NCBI RefSeq assembly: GCF_003813905.1
Contig: NZ_RPFJ01000058.1
Coordinates: forward strand, 1-33,269
DNA from: Aureibaculum marinum
GTDB taxonomy: Bacteria; Bacteroidota; Bacteroidia; Flavobacteriales; Flavobacteriaceae
Direction: 5' to 3'
DNA: 33,269 bases
The translations under genes and the position numbers were made by a program. This document shows, one piece after another, positions 15,470 through 25,370 of this stretch (position 1 is its first letter; each line of letters begins with the position of its first letter). Below the pieces are notes generated by a model. That model ran no database searches. It was not told where the DNA came from and worked only from the letters and a program-made list of their open reading frames with translations.

Positions 15470-16234
15470 TTATAAATTCTCTTTAGTTAACCAATCTTCT
15501 AAATACTCGTTAAATTTATCAGGATGTTCCATCATAGGAGCATGTCCGCATTTATCTATCCAGTATAAAGTCGATTTTGGTAATAGTTCATTAAACTCTT
15601 CAGCAACTTCCGGAGGGGTTACTTCGTCGTTTTTGCCCCAAATTAATCCTGCAGGAACATTCATGTTGGGTAAATCTTTGGCCATATTATGTCTAATAGC
15701 ACTTTTGGCAATGGCAAGCGTTCGAATAAGTTTGTTTCTGTCGTTAATACTTTCATAAACTTCATCAACAATCTCTTTTGTAGCTACTTTTGGATCGTAA
15801 AATACACTCTCTGCTTTATGTTTTACATACTCGTAATTACCACGTTTAGGATAGCTTTCTCCCATTGAGTTTTCATATAACCCAGAGCTTCCAGTAAGTA
15901 CTATTCCGTCAACTTTTTCAGGGTATTGTTTGGTGTAGTATAGTGCAATATGCCCACCTAAAGAATTGCCTAATAAAATGTAATTATTTAGTTGCTTATG
16001 CTCAGTAAAAGCTTTGATAAACTTGGCTAAGTTTTTAACATTGGTTTTTAATAACGGAAGGTTGTAAATTGGTAATTCAGGCATTAGGATTCTATATCCC
16101 TTAGAGGAAAAATATTCAAAAACCTTGTCAAAATTACTTAGATTACCCATTAATCCATGTAGAATAATAATAGGCCTACCTTCGCCAACTTCCAAGTAGT
16201 TAAATTTTCCTTCTTTTTTGTAATTGATTCCCAT
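15470..16234 (-). CDS. Alpha/beta-fold hydrolase
   Basis: 254 residues. A complete serine-hydrolase triad can be placed: Ser91 in the nucleophile elbow GNSLGG (89-94), Asp203 in WGKNDEVTPP and His231 in CGHAPMMEHP. The HGLMG segment at 26-30 provides the oxyanion hole. There is no signal peptide, so it is cytoplasmic. It belongs to the large MhpC-like branch of esterases and C-C hydrolases; the substrate is not predictable. Its position next to engB and just upstream of the divergent mraZ operon suggests a housekeeping rather than an accessory gene. Confidence 0.9.
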   Translation of the reverse strand: MGINYKKEGKFNYLEVGEGRPIIILHGLMGNLSNFDKVFEYFSSKGYRILMPELPIYNLPLLKTNVKNLAKFIKAFTEHKQLNNYILLGNSLGGHIALYYTKQYPEKVDGIVLTGSSGLYENSMGESYPKRGNYEYVKHKAESVFYDPKVATKEIVDEVYESINDRNKLIRTLAIAKSAIRHNMAKDLPNMNVPAGLIWGKNDEVTPPEVAEEFNELLPKSTLYWIDKCGHAPMMEHPDKFNEYLEDWLTKENL

Positions 16235-16395
16235 TAATTATTGGTTTGTTGCATTAATGACAAAAATAATGATTTTGGATTAAAATATTGCAATTCTTTA
16301 AAATCATACAGCTTTTATTTCTAAAAAAGTGGTCATCAATTTTAAAAACCTATAAATCAATGCAATAAAATGAAGTGGAGAAAGTTATTAACAAA

Positions 16396-16425
16396 GTGGT
16401 AAAAAATGGTAAAAAGTGGTAAAAT
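16396..16425 (+). promoter_or_regulatory. Putative MraZ operator, three TGGT boxes at 10-base spacing
   Basis: TGGT occurs at 16397, 16407 and 16417, each followed by a run of A, giving an exact 10-base direct repeat. MraZ of other bacteria binds short TGGG-type direct repeats with this period ahead of its own gene. The boxes end just before the putative -7 box at 16430, where a bound repressor would block RNA polymerase. Further single boxes lie at 16330 (TGGT), 16376 (TGGA) and 16458 (TGGT, inside the mraZ start). Confidence 0.75.
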
Positions 16426-16429
16426 TCTG

Positions 16430-16437
16430 TATATTTG
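16430..16437 (+). promoter_or_regulatory. mraZ promoter -7 box (TATATTTG)
   Basis: Exact match to TAnnTTTG, 19 bases before the mraZ GTG start. The normal place of the -33 box is occupied by the TGGT repeats and no TTTG is seen there, consistent with a tightly regulated promoter. Confidence 0.65.
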
Positions 16438-16456
16438 TAATTAAATTTCATATAAA

Positions 16457-16930
16457 GTGGTAAACCTGATTGGGACATACGAATGTAAGGCTGATAAAAA
16501 AGGTCGGTTGATGTTGCCCTCTCCGCTAAAAAAACAGCTAAGCTCAGTGTTAGAAGAGGGGTTTGTTATCAAGCGGGCGGTGTTTCAGCCTTGTCTTGAA
16601 ATTTACCCAATGAGTGAGTGGAATGTGTTGATGCAAAAAGTAAATAAGCTAAATAGGTTTGTGAAAAAGAATAATGATTTTATTAGAAGGTTTACTGCTG
16701 GTGTTAAAAAAGTTGATTTAGATGCTTCTGGGAGGTTGTTAATACCAAAAGATTTGCACTCTTTTGCGGGTATTACTAATGAAGTGGTGTTGTCGTCAGC
16801 TGTAAATATTATTGAAATTTGGGATAAAGCTAGTTATGAAAAAGCAATTGATGATGCTACTGGTGACTTTGCTCAGTTGGCTGAGGAGGTAATGGGTGGC
16901 GAAAATGATATTCCTGATGAGTTATCATAA
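16457..16930 (+). CDS. mraZ: Transcriptional regulator MraZ
   Basis: 157 residues. Two SpoVT/AbrB-like MraZ half domains are visible, one around LIGTYECKADKKGRLMLP (4-21) and one around DASGRLLIPKDL (near 91-102). The protein forms ring-shaped oligomers and represses the dcw operon by binding repeats upstream of its own gene. The start is GTG at 16457: it gives the conserved N-terminus (M)VNLIGTYECK, and no ATG is available. The start codon itself lies in a fourth TGGTAAA box, so the protein may cover its own initiation region. The 3' end overlaps rsmH by 14 bases. Confidence 0.95.
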   Translation: MVNLIGTYECKADKKGRLMLPSPLKKQLSSVLEEGFVIKRAVFQPCLEIYPMSEWNVLMQKVNKLNRFVKKNNDFIRRFTAGVKKVDLDASGRLLIPKDLHSFAGITNEVVLSSAVNIIEIWDKASYEKAIDDATGDFAQLAEEVMGGENDIPDELS

Positions 16931-17810
16931 TCCTGTTTTGCTCTTAGAGAGTGTTGATGGTTTGGAGATAAAGCCTGATGGTGTCTATGTAGATGTGACA
17001 TTTGGTGGTGGAGGTCATTCTAAAGAAATTTTGAAGAGGTTGGGGGCTGAAGGAAGGTTGTTTGCTTTTGATCAAGATGAAGATGCTTTAAAGAATGCAA
17101 TAGATGATGATCGGTTTACTTTAATTCATGAAAATTTCAGGTTTGTATCTCGGTTTTTAAGATTTTATGGAGTAAGAAAAGTAAATGGAATTCTAGCGGA
17201 TCTAGGGGTTTCTTCGCATCAGTTTGATGTTGCTGAAAGGGGTTTTTCTACTCGTTTTGATGCTGAATTGGATATGAGAATGCATCAAAAATCTGATAAA
17301 TCGGCTTATAAGGTGATTAATCAGTACAGTGAAAAGAGGTTGGCAGATGTGCTGTTTCAATATGGTGAACTACGAAATGCAAAAGCCTTAGCGAGAGTTG
17401 TTGTTTCTGAGAGAAAAGAACATCCTATAAAGACTAGTTTTCAGCTCAGAGAAATTTTAAAACAATTTTTGCCAAAGAGTAAAGAGCATAAAATACTAGC
17501 TCAGATATTTCAAGCAATTAGGATAGAGGTAAATGAAGAGTTAGAGGTTTTAAAAGAGTTTTTGTTGCAAACCGAAGATTTGTTGGAAGAAGGAGGGAAG
17601 TTGAGTGTTATTTCTTATCACTCTTTAGAGGATAGATTAGTGAAAAGATATATCAGAAGTGGAATGTTTGAAGGTGAGCCAGAAAAAGATTTTTATGGAA
17701 ATATTTCGGTTCCATTTAAAAAAGGAAAATTGATAGTGCCGTCGGTAGAAGAAATTAAAGGTAATAATAGAGCACGCAGTGCTAAGTTAAGAATAGCAAC
17801 AAAATTATAA
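16917..17810 (+). CDS. rsmH: 16S rRNA (cytosine-1402-N4)-methyltransferase
   Basis: 297 residues from ATG 16917, giving the standard start MSYHNPVLLLESVDGL; an upstream in-frame ATG at 16896 would add seven residues not typical of the family. The SAM-binding motif DVTFGGGGHS is near residue 27-36; NGILADLGVSSHQ and the C-terminal LSVISYHSLEDRLVKRYI and NNRARSAKLR motifs are typical. It methylates C1402 in the ribosomal P site. It is the second gene of the dcw operon and overlaps mraZ by 14 bases and ftsL by one base (TAATG), so translation is probably coupled. Confidence 0.96.
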   Translation: MSYHNPVLLLESVDGLEIKPDGVYVDVTFGGGGHSKEILKRLGAEGRLFAFDQDEDALKNAIDDDRFTLIHENFRFVSRFLRFYGVRKVNGILADLGVSSHQFDVAERGFSTRFDAELDMRMHQKSDKSAYKVINQYSEKRLADVLFQYGELRNAKALARVVVSERKEHPIKTSFQLREILKQFLPKSKEHKILAQIFQAIRIEVNEELEVLKEFLLQTEDLLEEGGKLSVISYHSLEDRLVKRYIRSGMFEGEPEKDFYGNISVPFKKGKLIVPSVEEIKGNNRARSAKLRIATKL

Positions 17811-18133
17811 TGGCAAAGGCTAAACAGACATTATATAATATTTTAAAAGGTAAGTTTTTAGTAGATGAAAGTGCTTCTAAAAATTGGTATATGCTTGTTT
17901 TTTTAGCAGGGTTGGCTCTTGTGATGATTGCGAGTTCTCATGCGATTGATAAAAAGGTTCAAGATATAGCAATTCTTAATAAAGAAATGAGAGAGAGGCG
18001 TGATGTTTTTATTGCTACTCGGTCTGATTTAATGAAGCTTAAAATGGAGTCGGCCATTATTAAAAAGTTAGAAGAGCAAGGGTTGTTTATTCCTGATAAT
18101 CCGCCACATAAAATTGTAGTAAAAGAAAAGTAA
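17810..18133 (+). CDS. ftsL: FtsL-like cell division protein
   Basis: 107 residues. A cytoplasmic N-terminus (1-25), one membrane helix (about 27-45, YMLVFLAGLALVMIASS) and a coiled-coil periplasmic region (about 50-90, EMRERRDVFIATRSDLMKLK) give the FtsL bitopic layout. Sequence identity to proteobacterial FtsL is low, but the Bacteroidota FtsL-like family and the position between rsmH and ftsI make the call secure. It should act with FtsQ and a FtsB-type partner to activate FtsW-FtsI at the septum. No separate ftsB is seen in the cluster. Confidence 0.9.
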   Translation: MAKAKQTLYNILKGKFLVDESASKNWYMLVFLAGLALVMIASSHAIDKKVQDIAILNKEMRERRDVFIATRSDLMKLKMESAIIKKLEEQGLFIPDNPPHKIVVKEK

Positions 18134-18136
18134 AAA

Positions 18137-20116
18137 TTGGCAATAGAGAAAAAGAACATATTAAATAGGTTGTATTTGCTTGCAGGGGCAATGTTTCTGT
18201 TTGCTTTTGGAATTACTTATAAAATAATTGAAATTCAATTTGTTGAAGGTGATTTTTATAAGAAAAAAGCAGAGAGTTTAACTATTAAAGACGGGGTGGT
18301 AAAAGCCAATCGTGGAAATATTTATTCCTCCGATGGTAGTTTGTTGGCTACATCAGTTTCTAGGTTCGATATAAGAATGGATCCTGTAACTGTTTCTGAT
18401 GAAAATTTTGAAAAGAATATAAAAGGGTTGAGTAAGTCATTGTCTCAAATGTTAGGTAAATCGGCTGGATATTGGGAGAGTTATATTCGTAAAGGTAGAA
18501 AAACAAAAAATAGATATTTATTTATTACTCGAAATCTTGGTTACAATGATTATTTGAAAATAAAATCTTTCCCCATGTTTAATTTGGGTACTTATAGAGG
18601 AGGTATTATTACTGAGCAACGCACAGTTAGAGAGCATCCTATAGGTAAAATTGCTGAGCGGGCTGTTGGGTATGATGATTATCGAGGTAAAGTGGGGATT
18701 GAAGGTAATTTTTATGAGTATTTAAGAGGTAGAAATGGTAAGCGTTTAAAGCAAAAAATTGCAAAAGGTCAGTGGAAACCACTTAATGATAATAACGAGG
18801 TTGAGCCTGTTGATGGTAAAGATATAATTTCCACAATTGATTTAAATATTCAAGATATAGCTCATCATGCTTTGTTGGAGCAATTGGAAAAGTTTGAGGC
18901 AGATCATGGTACAGTTGTGGTTATGGAGACTAAAACGGGCGAAATAAAAGGAATCTCAAATTTAGGGCGTAATAAAAAAGGAAATTATTACGAGCGATTA
19001 AATTATGCGGTTGGTGAATCGCACGAGCCAGGTTCTACATTTAAGTTGATGAGTATGATGGTGGCTTTGGAAGATAAAGTTATTGATACTTCTACTGTAG
19101 TAGATACTGGAAATGGAGCCTATAAAATATATAATAGAACTGTAAGGGATTCTCATAGAGGTGGTTATGGTAAAATTTCTATGGGTCGAGTTTTTGAAGT
19201 TTCTTCAAATGTAGGTTTGGTTAAGGTTATTGAAAAGGCTTATGGTAACAATCCTCAAAAGTTTATTGATGGATTGCATAAAATGGGAGTGGGTTATAAA
19301 TTAAATCTACCTATTAAGGGAGAAGGGAAGCCAAGATTGCCTAATCCAAATGATAAAGAAAATTGGTATGGAACTTCATTAGCTTGGATGACGCATGGTT
19401 ATGGTGTGCATTTGACTCCTTTGCAAACATTGGCAATTTATAATGCGGTTGCTAATAATGGAGAAATGGTGAAACCTCGTTTTATAAAAGAAATTAGAGA
19501 TCAAGATAGGGTGGTTGAGAGTTTTGATAAAGTGGTTCTAAATCCTAGGATAGCCTCTCAAGAGACAATTGATAAAATGAAGGCGTTGATGCGAAATGTG
19601 GTAAAGAAGGGGACGGCTACTAATATTTATAATAAAAATTACGAGCTGGCTGGTAAAACAGGAACCTGTCAAACGGAATATTGGACTGACAATACGCAGT
19701 ATATAGCTTCTTTTGCGGGTTATTTTCCGGCTGATAATCCTGAGTATTCATGTATAGTAATTATTCATAAGCCTAATAAAAAAATTGGCTATTACGGTAA
19801 TGTTGTTGCAGCTCCTGTTTTTAAGAAAATAGCTCATAAAATTTATACTAAAAAACCTGTAATTGATGAGGTTAAGCAGTATGAAAAAAGTCCTGAATTG
19901 CTCGTTGAAAATTTTGAAAGCTATAATGTAAAGGTTAATAAAAAGTATGAAACCATGCCTAATCTTAAAAATATGAATGGTATGGATGCTGTTGCTTTGT
20001 TAGAGAATTTAGGGTTGACAGTAGTTTTTAAAGGAACGGGAAAAGTAAAACAGCAGTCTGTAAAAGCAGGTGAAAAATTTGATAGAACTAAAATAGTAGA
20101 ATTGACACTTTCGTGA
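18137..20116 (+). CDS. ftsI: Septal peptidoglycan transpeptidase FtsI (PBP) with PASTA domain
   Basis: 659 residues. One membrane helix (about 10-28), a dimerisation domain (about 50-200) and a transpeptidase domain (about 225-570). The active-site motifs are S300-T-F-K303, S356-S-N358 and K507-T-G-T510. A C-terminal PASTA domain (about 600-659, from TMPNLKNMNGMDAVALLENL to the end) follows; it is usual in Bacteroidota but absent from E. coli FtsI. It crosslinks septal peptidoglycan with FtsW. The start is TTG at 18137, four bases after the ftsL stop; the resulting MAIEKKNILNRLY fits relatives and no ATG is near. The stop overlaps the murE start (GTGA). Confidence 0.96.
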   Translation: MAIEKKNILNRLYLLAGAMFLFAFGITYKIIEIQFVEGDFYKKKAESLTIKDGVVKANRGNIYSSDGSLLATSVSRFDIRMDPVTVSDENFEKNIKGLSKSLSQMLGKSAGYWESYIRKGRKTKNRYLFITRNLGYNDYLKIKSFPMFNLGTYRGGIITEQRTVREHPIGKIAERAVGYDDYRGKVGIEGNFYEYLRGRNGKRLKQKIAKGQWKPLNDNNEVEPVDGKDIISTIDLNIQDIAHHALLEQLEKFEADHGTVVVMETKTGEIKGISNLGRNKKGNYYERLNYAVGESHEPGSTFKLMSMMVALEDKVIDTSTVVDTGNGAYKIYNRTVRDSHRGGYGKISMGRVFEVSSNVGLVKVIEKAYGNNPQKFIDGLHKMGVGYKLNLPIKGEGKPRLPNPNDKENWYGTSLAWMTHGYGVHLTPLQTLAIYNAVANNGEMVKPRFIKEIRDQDRVVESFDKVVLNPRIASQETIDKMKALMRNVVKKGTATNIYNKNYELAGKTGTCQTEYWTDNTQYIASFAGYFPADNPEYSCIVIIHKPNKKIGYYGNVVAAPVFKKIAHKIYTKKPVIDEVKQYEKSPELLVENFESYNVKVNKKYETMPNLKNMNGMDAVALLENLGLTVVFKGTGKVKQQSVKAGEKFDRTKIVELTLS

Positions 20117-21576
20117 AAAAGTTAAAAGACATATTGTATAGGGTTGCGGTTGAAGCAGTATATGGAAGTACTGATATCAATATAAATAAGCTTGCTTTTG
20201 ATTCGCGAAAAGTGAATCAAAACGATGTGTTTATTGCTATTAAAGGAACTGTTGTAGATGCTCATAAATTTATTCCGTCTGTTATTGATAAAGGTGTTTC
20301 GGTAATTGTTTGTGAAGATTTGCCTGATAATTTAAATTCAAAAGTGGTTTTTGTGGTTGTAAAAGACTCTCAAGAAGCTTTGGCTATAATGGCTGATAAT
20401 TTCTATGGAAATCCTTCTGAACAGTTAAAATTAGTTGGGATTACTGGTACCAATGGAAAAACCACTATTGCTACCTTATTATATAATCTATTTAAAAAAG
20501 CGGGCTTTAAAGTTGGGTTGTTGTCAACGGTTAAAGTATTGGTAAATGATCAAGAATATACAGCTACTCATACCACACCTGATTCATTAGCTATTAATGG
20601 ATATTTAAAAGAAATGGTTGACAATGGGGTTACGCATTGTTTTATGGAGGTGAGTTCTCACGGAATTCATCAAAAACGTACTAAAGGATTGAGTTTTGTG
20701 GGGGGTGTTTTTACCAATTTGTCTCATGATCATTTAGATTATCATAAAAATTTTGCAGAATATAGAGATATTAAAAAATCATTTTTTGATGAGTTGCCAA
20801 AAACGGCTTTTGCCTTGGTGAATATTGATGATAAAAATGGTATGGTAATGCTGCAAAATTGTGAGGCTAAAAAATATACTTATGCATTAAAAACAATTGC
20901 GGATTATAAAGCTAAAATTTTAGAAAATCAATTAGGTGGATTGTTGTTGACTATTAATGGGAATGAGGTTTGGTCTAAGTTAATCGGTACGTTTAATGCA
21001 TATAATTTACTGGCAATTTATGCGGTGGCTGACCTATTAGGTGTTGAGTCTATTGAAAATTTACGCATACTGAGTGAGTTGGAAAGTGTGAGCGGGCGTT
21101 TTCAGTATCTGATTTCTGATAATGGAGTTATAGCAATTGTAGATTATGCTCATACTCCAGATGCTCTAAAAAATGTTTTAGAGACCATAAGTGCTGTTAG
21201 AACTTTTAACGAAAAAGTAATTACTGTAGTTGGTTGTGGAGGTGATAGAGATAAAACTAAGCGACCAAAAATGGCACATATAGCTACGCAATTGTCTAAC
21301 CAGGTAATTTTTACTTCTGACAATCCAAGAAGTGAGAATCCCCAAACTATCATTAATGATATGGAGGCTGGAGTAGAGCCTCAAAATTTTAAAAAATACT
21401 TGTCAATTGTTGATAGAAAACAAGCTATTAAAACAGCAGGTGCAATGGCAGAAAAAGGAGATATTCTATTGATAGCAGGTAAAGGACATGAAACGTACCA
21501 AGAAATTAATGGTGTAAGAAACCATTTTGATGATTTTGAAATTGTTACAGAAATATTAAAGGAATTACAAAAATAA
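20113..21576 (+). CDS. murE: UDP-MurNAc-L-Ala-D-Glu ligase for diaminopimelate
   Basis: 487 residues. The ATP motif GTNGKTT is at 112-118 and the DNPR motif at 403-406. DNPR is the signature of MurE enzymes that add meso-diaminopimelate rather than lysine, so this organism should have DAP-type peptidoglycan. The domain order is the Mur N-terminal Rossmann-like domain, the central ATPase and the C-terminal domain (HTPDALKNVL starts the ligand region). The start is GTG, overlapping the ftsI stop by four bases (GTGA), which fits translational coupling. Confidence 0.97.
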   Translation: MKKLKDILYRVAVEAVYGSTDININKLAFDSRKVNQNDVFIAIKGTVVDAHKFIPSVIDKGVSVIVCEDLPDNLNSKVVFVVVKDSQEALAIMADNFYGNPSEQLKLVGITGTNGKTTIATLLYNLFKKAGFKVGLLSTVKVLVNDQEYTATHTTPDSLAINGYLKEMVDNGVTHCFMEVSSHGIHQKRTKGLSFVGGVFTNLSHDHLDYHKNFAEYRDIKKSFFDELPKTAFALVNIDDKNGMVMLQNCEAKKYTYALKTIADYKAKILENQLGGLLLTINGNEVWSKLIGTFNAYNLLAIYAVADLLGVESIENLRILSELESVSGRFQYLISDNGVIAIVDYAHTPDALKNVLETISAVRTFNEKVITVVGCGGDRDKTKRPKMAHIATQLSNQVIFTSDNPRSENPQTIINDMEAGVEPQNFKKYLSIVDRKQAIKTAGAMAEKGDILLIAGKGHETYQEINGVRNHFDDFEIVTEILKELQK

Positions 21577-21592
21577 ACACAAATTAAGATAG

Positions 21593-22831
21593 ATGTTATA
21601 TTATTTATTTGACTATTTAGATAAACATTATGATTTGGCTGGAGCGGGATTGTTTCAATATATCTCATTCCGATCAGCAATGGCGTTTGTGTTTTCTTTA
21701 TTGATTTCTACCATTTTTGGACGAAGAATCATTGATAAATTAAGAAGGCTTCAAGTAGGAGAAAGTGTAAGAGATTTAGGGTTAGATGGTCAGGTTCAAA
21801 AAGCAGGAACTCCAACTATGGGTGGTATTATTGTTATTCTTGCAACATTAATTCCTGTGCTGTTTTTTGCAAAATTAGACAATGTTTATATTATCATTCT
21901 TGTAGTTTCTACAGTATGGATGGGACTTATTGGTTTTATTGATGACTATATAAAAGTATTTAAAAAGAATAAAGATGGATTGAAAGGTCGCTTTAAGGTA
22001 ATTGGTCAAGTTGGTTTAGGTGTTTTTGTGGGTTTGATGCTTTATTTTTCACCGCAAGTGGTAATAAAAGAAAAGTTGAATACTCCAATTGCGGTAGAGT
22101 CACATCAGATGCAAGCGGCAAATCCATCTAGCGTATTTGGTGAAGAGGTAAAATCTCTAAAAACTACCATCCCTGGTGTGAAAAATAACGAATTTGATTA
22201 TTCTAAATTGGTAACATGGTTGGGTGATGATTATAAGAAATATGCATGGATTCCTTTTGTGCTAATTGTAATTTTTATCATAACTGCAGTATCTAATGGA
22301 GCTAATTTAACTGATGGGGTTGATGGGTTGGCTGCAGGTACATCTTCAATTATTGTATTGGCCTTGGGTGTTTTTGCTTGGGTTTCTGGTAATATCATTT
22401 TTTCTAGTTATCTCAATGTGATGTATATACCATACTCTGGCGAGATGACCATTTATATTAGTGCTTTTGTTGGAGGTCTTATCGGGTTTTTGTGGTACAA
22501 CACCTATCCTGCACAAGTATTTATGGGAGATACTGGTAGTTTAACTGTGGGGGGTATTATTGCTGTGTTGGCAATATCTGTACGTAAAGAATTATTGATT
22601 CCTATTTTGGCAGGTATCTTTTTAGCGGAAAATTTATCGGTGATTTTACAGGTTAGTTATTTTAAATATACCAAGAAAAAATATGGTGAAGGAAAGCGTA
22701 TTTTTTTAATGTCGCCTTTACATCATCACTATCAAAAAAGAGGGTATCACGAAAGTAAAATTGTAGTTCGGTTTTGGATTGTAGGAATTATGTTGGCGGT
22801 ATTATCCATAATTACATTGAAAATTAGATAA
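21593..22831 (+). CDS. mraY: Phospho-N-acetylmuramoyl-pentapeptide transferase
   Basis: 412 residues, about 50 more than the E. coli enzyme. It transfers phospho-MurNAc-pentapeptide to undecaprenyl phosphate, making lipid I, in the inner membrane. About ten hydrophobic helices are seen. Catalytic motifs are DDY at 117-119, N238-x-x-D241-G-x-D244-G and the [11 protein letters not shown] loop near 375. The extra length lies mainly in a hydrophilic stretch of about 155-215 ([19 protein letters not shown] and on), a common Bacteroidota insertion. It starts 16 bases after murE. Confidence 0.96.
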   Translation: MLYYLFDYLDKHYDLAGAGLFQYISFRSAMAFVFSLLISTIFGRRIIDKLRRLQVGESVRDLGLDGQVQKAGTPTMGGIIVILATLIPVLFFAKLDNVYIIILVVSTVWMGLIGFIDDYIKVFKKNKDGLKGRFKVIGQVGLGVFVGLMLYFSPQVVIKEKLNTPIAVESHQMQAANPSSVFGEEVKSLKTTIPGVKNNEFDYSKLVTWLGDDYKKYAWIPFVLIVIFIITAVSNGANLTDGVDGLAAGTSSIIVLALGVFAWVSGNIIFSSYLNVMYIPYSGEMTIYISAFVGGLIGFLWYNTYPAQVFMGDTGSLTVGGIIAVLAISVRKELLIPILAGIFLAENLSVILQVSYFKYTKKKYGEGKRIFLMSPLHHHYQKRGYHESKIVVRFWIVGIMLAVLSIITLKIR

Positions 22832-22832
22832 A

Positions 22833-24167
22833 ATGAAAAAGATAGTTGTGCTTGGTGGTGGAGAAAGTGGTGTTGGAACAGCAATTCTAGCTAAAAAAAA
22901 TAAGTATGAGGTGTTTGTTTCTGATAAAGGAATGATTGCTGAAAAATATAAAAAAGTTCTTTTACATAATGATATTTTTTTTGAAGAAGGAAAACATACT
23001 GAAAATAAACTATTTCGGGCAGATGTTGTAATGAAAAGCCCTGGAATTCCAGACAAAGTTCCGTTAGTTCAAGATCTATTAAAAAAAGGCATTCCGGTAA
23101 TTTCTGAAATTGAATTTGCAGCAACATTTACAAAGGCTATGTTAATTGGTATTACTGGTAGTAATGGTAAAACAACTACCACTATGTTAACCAATCATAT
23201 TCTTAAAAAAGCGGAATTTAATGTAGGAATGGCAGGGAATATTGGTGATAGTTTTGCATTGCAAGTAGCTACTGAAAATTACGATAAATATGTGTTAGAA
23301 TTAAGTAGCTTTCAGTTGGATGGGATTATGGATTTCGCACCACATATAGCGGTGATAACCAATATTTCTCCAGATCACTTAGATCGATATGACTATAAGT
23401 ATGAAAACTATATTGATTCTAAGTTTAGAATTACAAAGAATCAAACTGCTGAAGATTATTTAATCTATGACGCAGATGATGAGGCCATCGAAAATTGGTT
23501 AAAAAACAATAAGACAAAAGCACAATTATTTCCTTTTTCTTTAGAAAAATCATTTGAAAAAGGAGCATATATAAAAGATAATAAAATAATAGTTAACACT
23601 AATTCAAACACATTTACAATGAGTATAGCAACATTAGCATTACAAGGAAAGCACAATACTAAAAATGCCATGGCATCTTCTATGGTTGCTAAATTATTGG
23701 GCGTAAGAAATAATACACTTAGAGAAAGTCTTGAAGATTTTGATAGTGTAGAGCACCGGTTAGAGCCTGTATTAAAAATAAATGGGGTTCAGTATATAAA
23801 CGATTCTAAAGCTACTAATGTAAATGCAGCTTATTATGCATTAGATAGTGTAAGAACACCTATTGTTTGGATAGTTGGAGGGACTGATAAAGGTAATGAT
23901 TATACGGACTTGTTGCCTTTGGTAAGAGAAAAAGTAAAAGCGATAGTTTGTTTGGGAATAGACAATTCAAAAATTATAGAAACTTTTGGAAATATAGTTG
24001 ATTTTATAATTGAAACTGCTGGTGCTGAAGAAGCTGTAAAAGTTGCTTACAAAGTATCAGAAAAAGGAGATACAGTATTGTTATCACCTGCATGTGCAAG
24101 TTTTGATTTGTTTGAAAACTACGAAGATAGAGGTAGACAATTTAAAGATGCAGTTAGACAATTGTAA
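22833..24167 (+). CDS. murD: UDP-MurNAc-L-alanine--D-glutamate ligase
   Basis: 444 residues. The N-terminal nucleotide-type fold starts with VVLGGGESGVG (5-15), the ATP loop is GSNGKTTTT at 109-117, and the HRLEPV and NDSKATN motifs mark the end of the central domain and the start of the C-terminal domain. It adds D-glutamate to UDP-MurNAc-L-alanine in the cytoplasm. The gene begins one base after mraY ends, and ftsW begins directly at the next base after its stop, so all three are certainly on one transcript. Confidence 0.97.
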   Translation: MKKIVVLGGGESGVGTAILAKKNKYEVFVSDKGMIAEKYKKVLLHNDIFFEEGKHTENKLFRADVVMKSPGIPDKVPLVQDLLKKGIPVISEIEFAATFTKAMLIGITGSNGKTTTTMLTNHILKKAEFNVGMAGNIGDSFALQVATENYDKYVLELSSFQLDGIMDFAPHIAVITNISPDHLDRYDYKYENYIDSKFRITKNQTAEDYLIYDADDEAIENWLKNNKTKAQLFPFSLEKSFEKGAYIKDNKIIVNTNSNTFTMSIATLALQGKHNTKNAMASSMVAKLLGVRNNTLRESLEDFDSVEHRLEPVLKINGVQYINDSKATNVNAAYYALDSVRTPIVWIVGGTDKGNDYTDLLPLVREKVKAIVCLGIDNSKIIETFGNIVDFIIETAGAEEAVKVAYKVSEKGDTVLLSPACASFDLFENYEDRGRQFKDAVRQL

Positions 24168-25370
24168 ATGACTAAAGTATTAAAAAATATAAGTGGAGAC
24201 AAAACCATTTGGGCTATTATTGCTTTATTGGCACTATTTTCCTTTCTCCCTGTGTATAGTGCAAGTACCAATTTAGTTGGTGTGGTCGGAAAAGGTACCA
24301 CGCTTGGGTACTTGTTAAAGCACGCTATGTTGTTGGTTTTAGGTTTTGTAATCATTTATGCTACACATAAAATTCCTTACCGTTATTTTAGCGGTCTTTC
24401 GGTGCTGTTAATTCCGGTGGTTTTGGTTTTGTTAGCGTATACTTTATATCAAGGAAAAACTATTAGTGGGGTTAATGCGAGTAGATGGATTAATATTCCA
24501 TTTGTAGGAATAGGTTTTCAAACATCAACTTTGGCTAGTGTGGTTGTGATGATGTTCACAGCAAGGTATTTAGCAAAAAATAGGGAAAAGAAAATTTATT
24601 TTAAAGATAGCTTTCTTCAACTTTGGATTCCCGTAGGAATGGTGTTAGCGTTAATTTTGCCAGCTAATTTTTCAACCACCGCCATTATTTTTGTAATGGT
24701 TTTATTAGTTGCCTATTTAGGAGGATATCCAGCTAAATTTATTGGAGCTATTTTAGGTTTTGGTATTTTAGTTTTTGCCATATTTATTCTTTCTGCAAAG
24801 GCTTTTCCTGAAACTTTTAAAAATAGTAGAATAAATACTTGGGTAGCAAGAATTGAAAATTTTTCGAATCCAGATGAAGAGGCTAATTATCAGGCTGAAA
24901 AAGCAAAGTTAGCTATTGCTTCAGGAGAAATTCAAGGAAAAGGCCCTGGCAAAAGTGTTCAAAAAAACTTTTTGCCACAATCTTCTTCAGATTTTATCTA
25001 TGCGATAATTGTTGAAGAGTTTGGCTTGGTAGGAGGGTTTATGTTAATGATTTTATATCTCTTGTTATTGTTTAGAATTGTAATAGTAGCTACAAAAACG
25101 GATACTATATTTGGCACTTTATTGGTGTTGGGTGTTGGAATTCCTATTGTATTTCAAGCGTTAATAAACATGGGGGTTGCAGTAGGATTATTTCCTGTAA
25201 CAGGACAGCCATTACCTTTAATAAGTACTGGGGGTACATCTATATGGATGACTTGTTTTGCTTTAGGTGTTGTGCTCAGTGTAAGTGCAGATAGAGAGGC
25301 TAAAATTGAGATTGATAAGAAGAAAAATGACGATAATCCTTTAAGTGTATTGCATGAAACCATCGGTTAA
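24168..25370 (+). CDS. ftsW: Septal peptidoglycan polymerase FtsW (SEDS family)
   Basis: 400 residues with about ten hydrophobic helices, as in SEDS glycosyltransferases. Conserved elements include GVNASRWI near 100-107 and the C-terminal loop [19 protein letters not shown] near 345-363, the most diagnostic segment. FtsW polymerises lipid II into glycan strands at the septum with its partner FtsI. RodA is the closest alternative, but the dcw location between murD and murG settles the call. The start follows the murD stop without a gap; the 3' end overlaps murG by 17 bases. Confidence 0.95.
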   Translation: MTKVLKNISGDKTIWAIIALLALFSFLPVYSASTNLVGVVGKGTTLGYLLKHAMLLVLGFVIIYATHKIPYRYFSGLSVLLIPVVLVLLAYTLYQGKTISGVNASRWINIPFVGIGFQTSTLASVVVMMFTARYLAKNREKKIYFKDSFLQLWIPVGMVLALILPANFSTTAIIFVMVLLVAYLGGYPAKFIGAILGFGILVFAIFILSAKAFPETFKNSRINTWVARIENFSNPDEEANYQAEKAKLAIASGEIQGKGPGKSVQKNFLPQSSSDFIYAIIVEEFGLVGGFMLMILYLLLLFRIVIVATKTDTIFGTLLVLGVGIPIVFQALINMGVAVGLFPVTGQPLPLISTGGTSIWMTCFALGVVLSVSADREAKIEIDKKKNDDNPLSVLHETIG

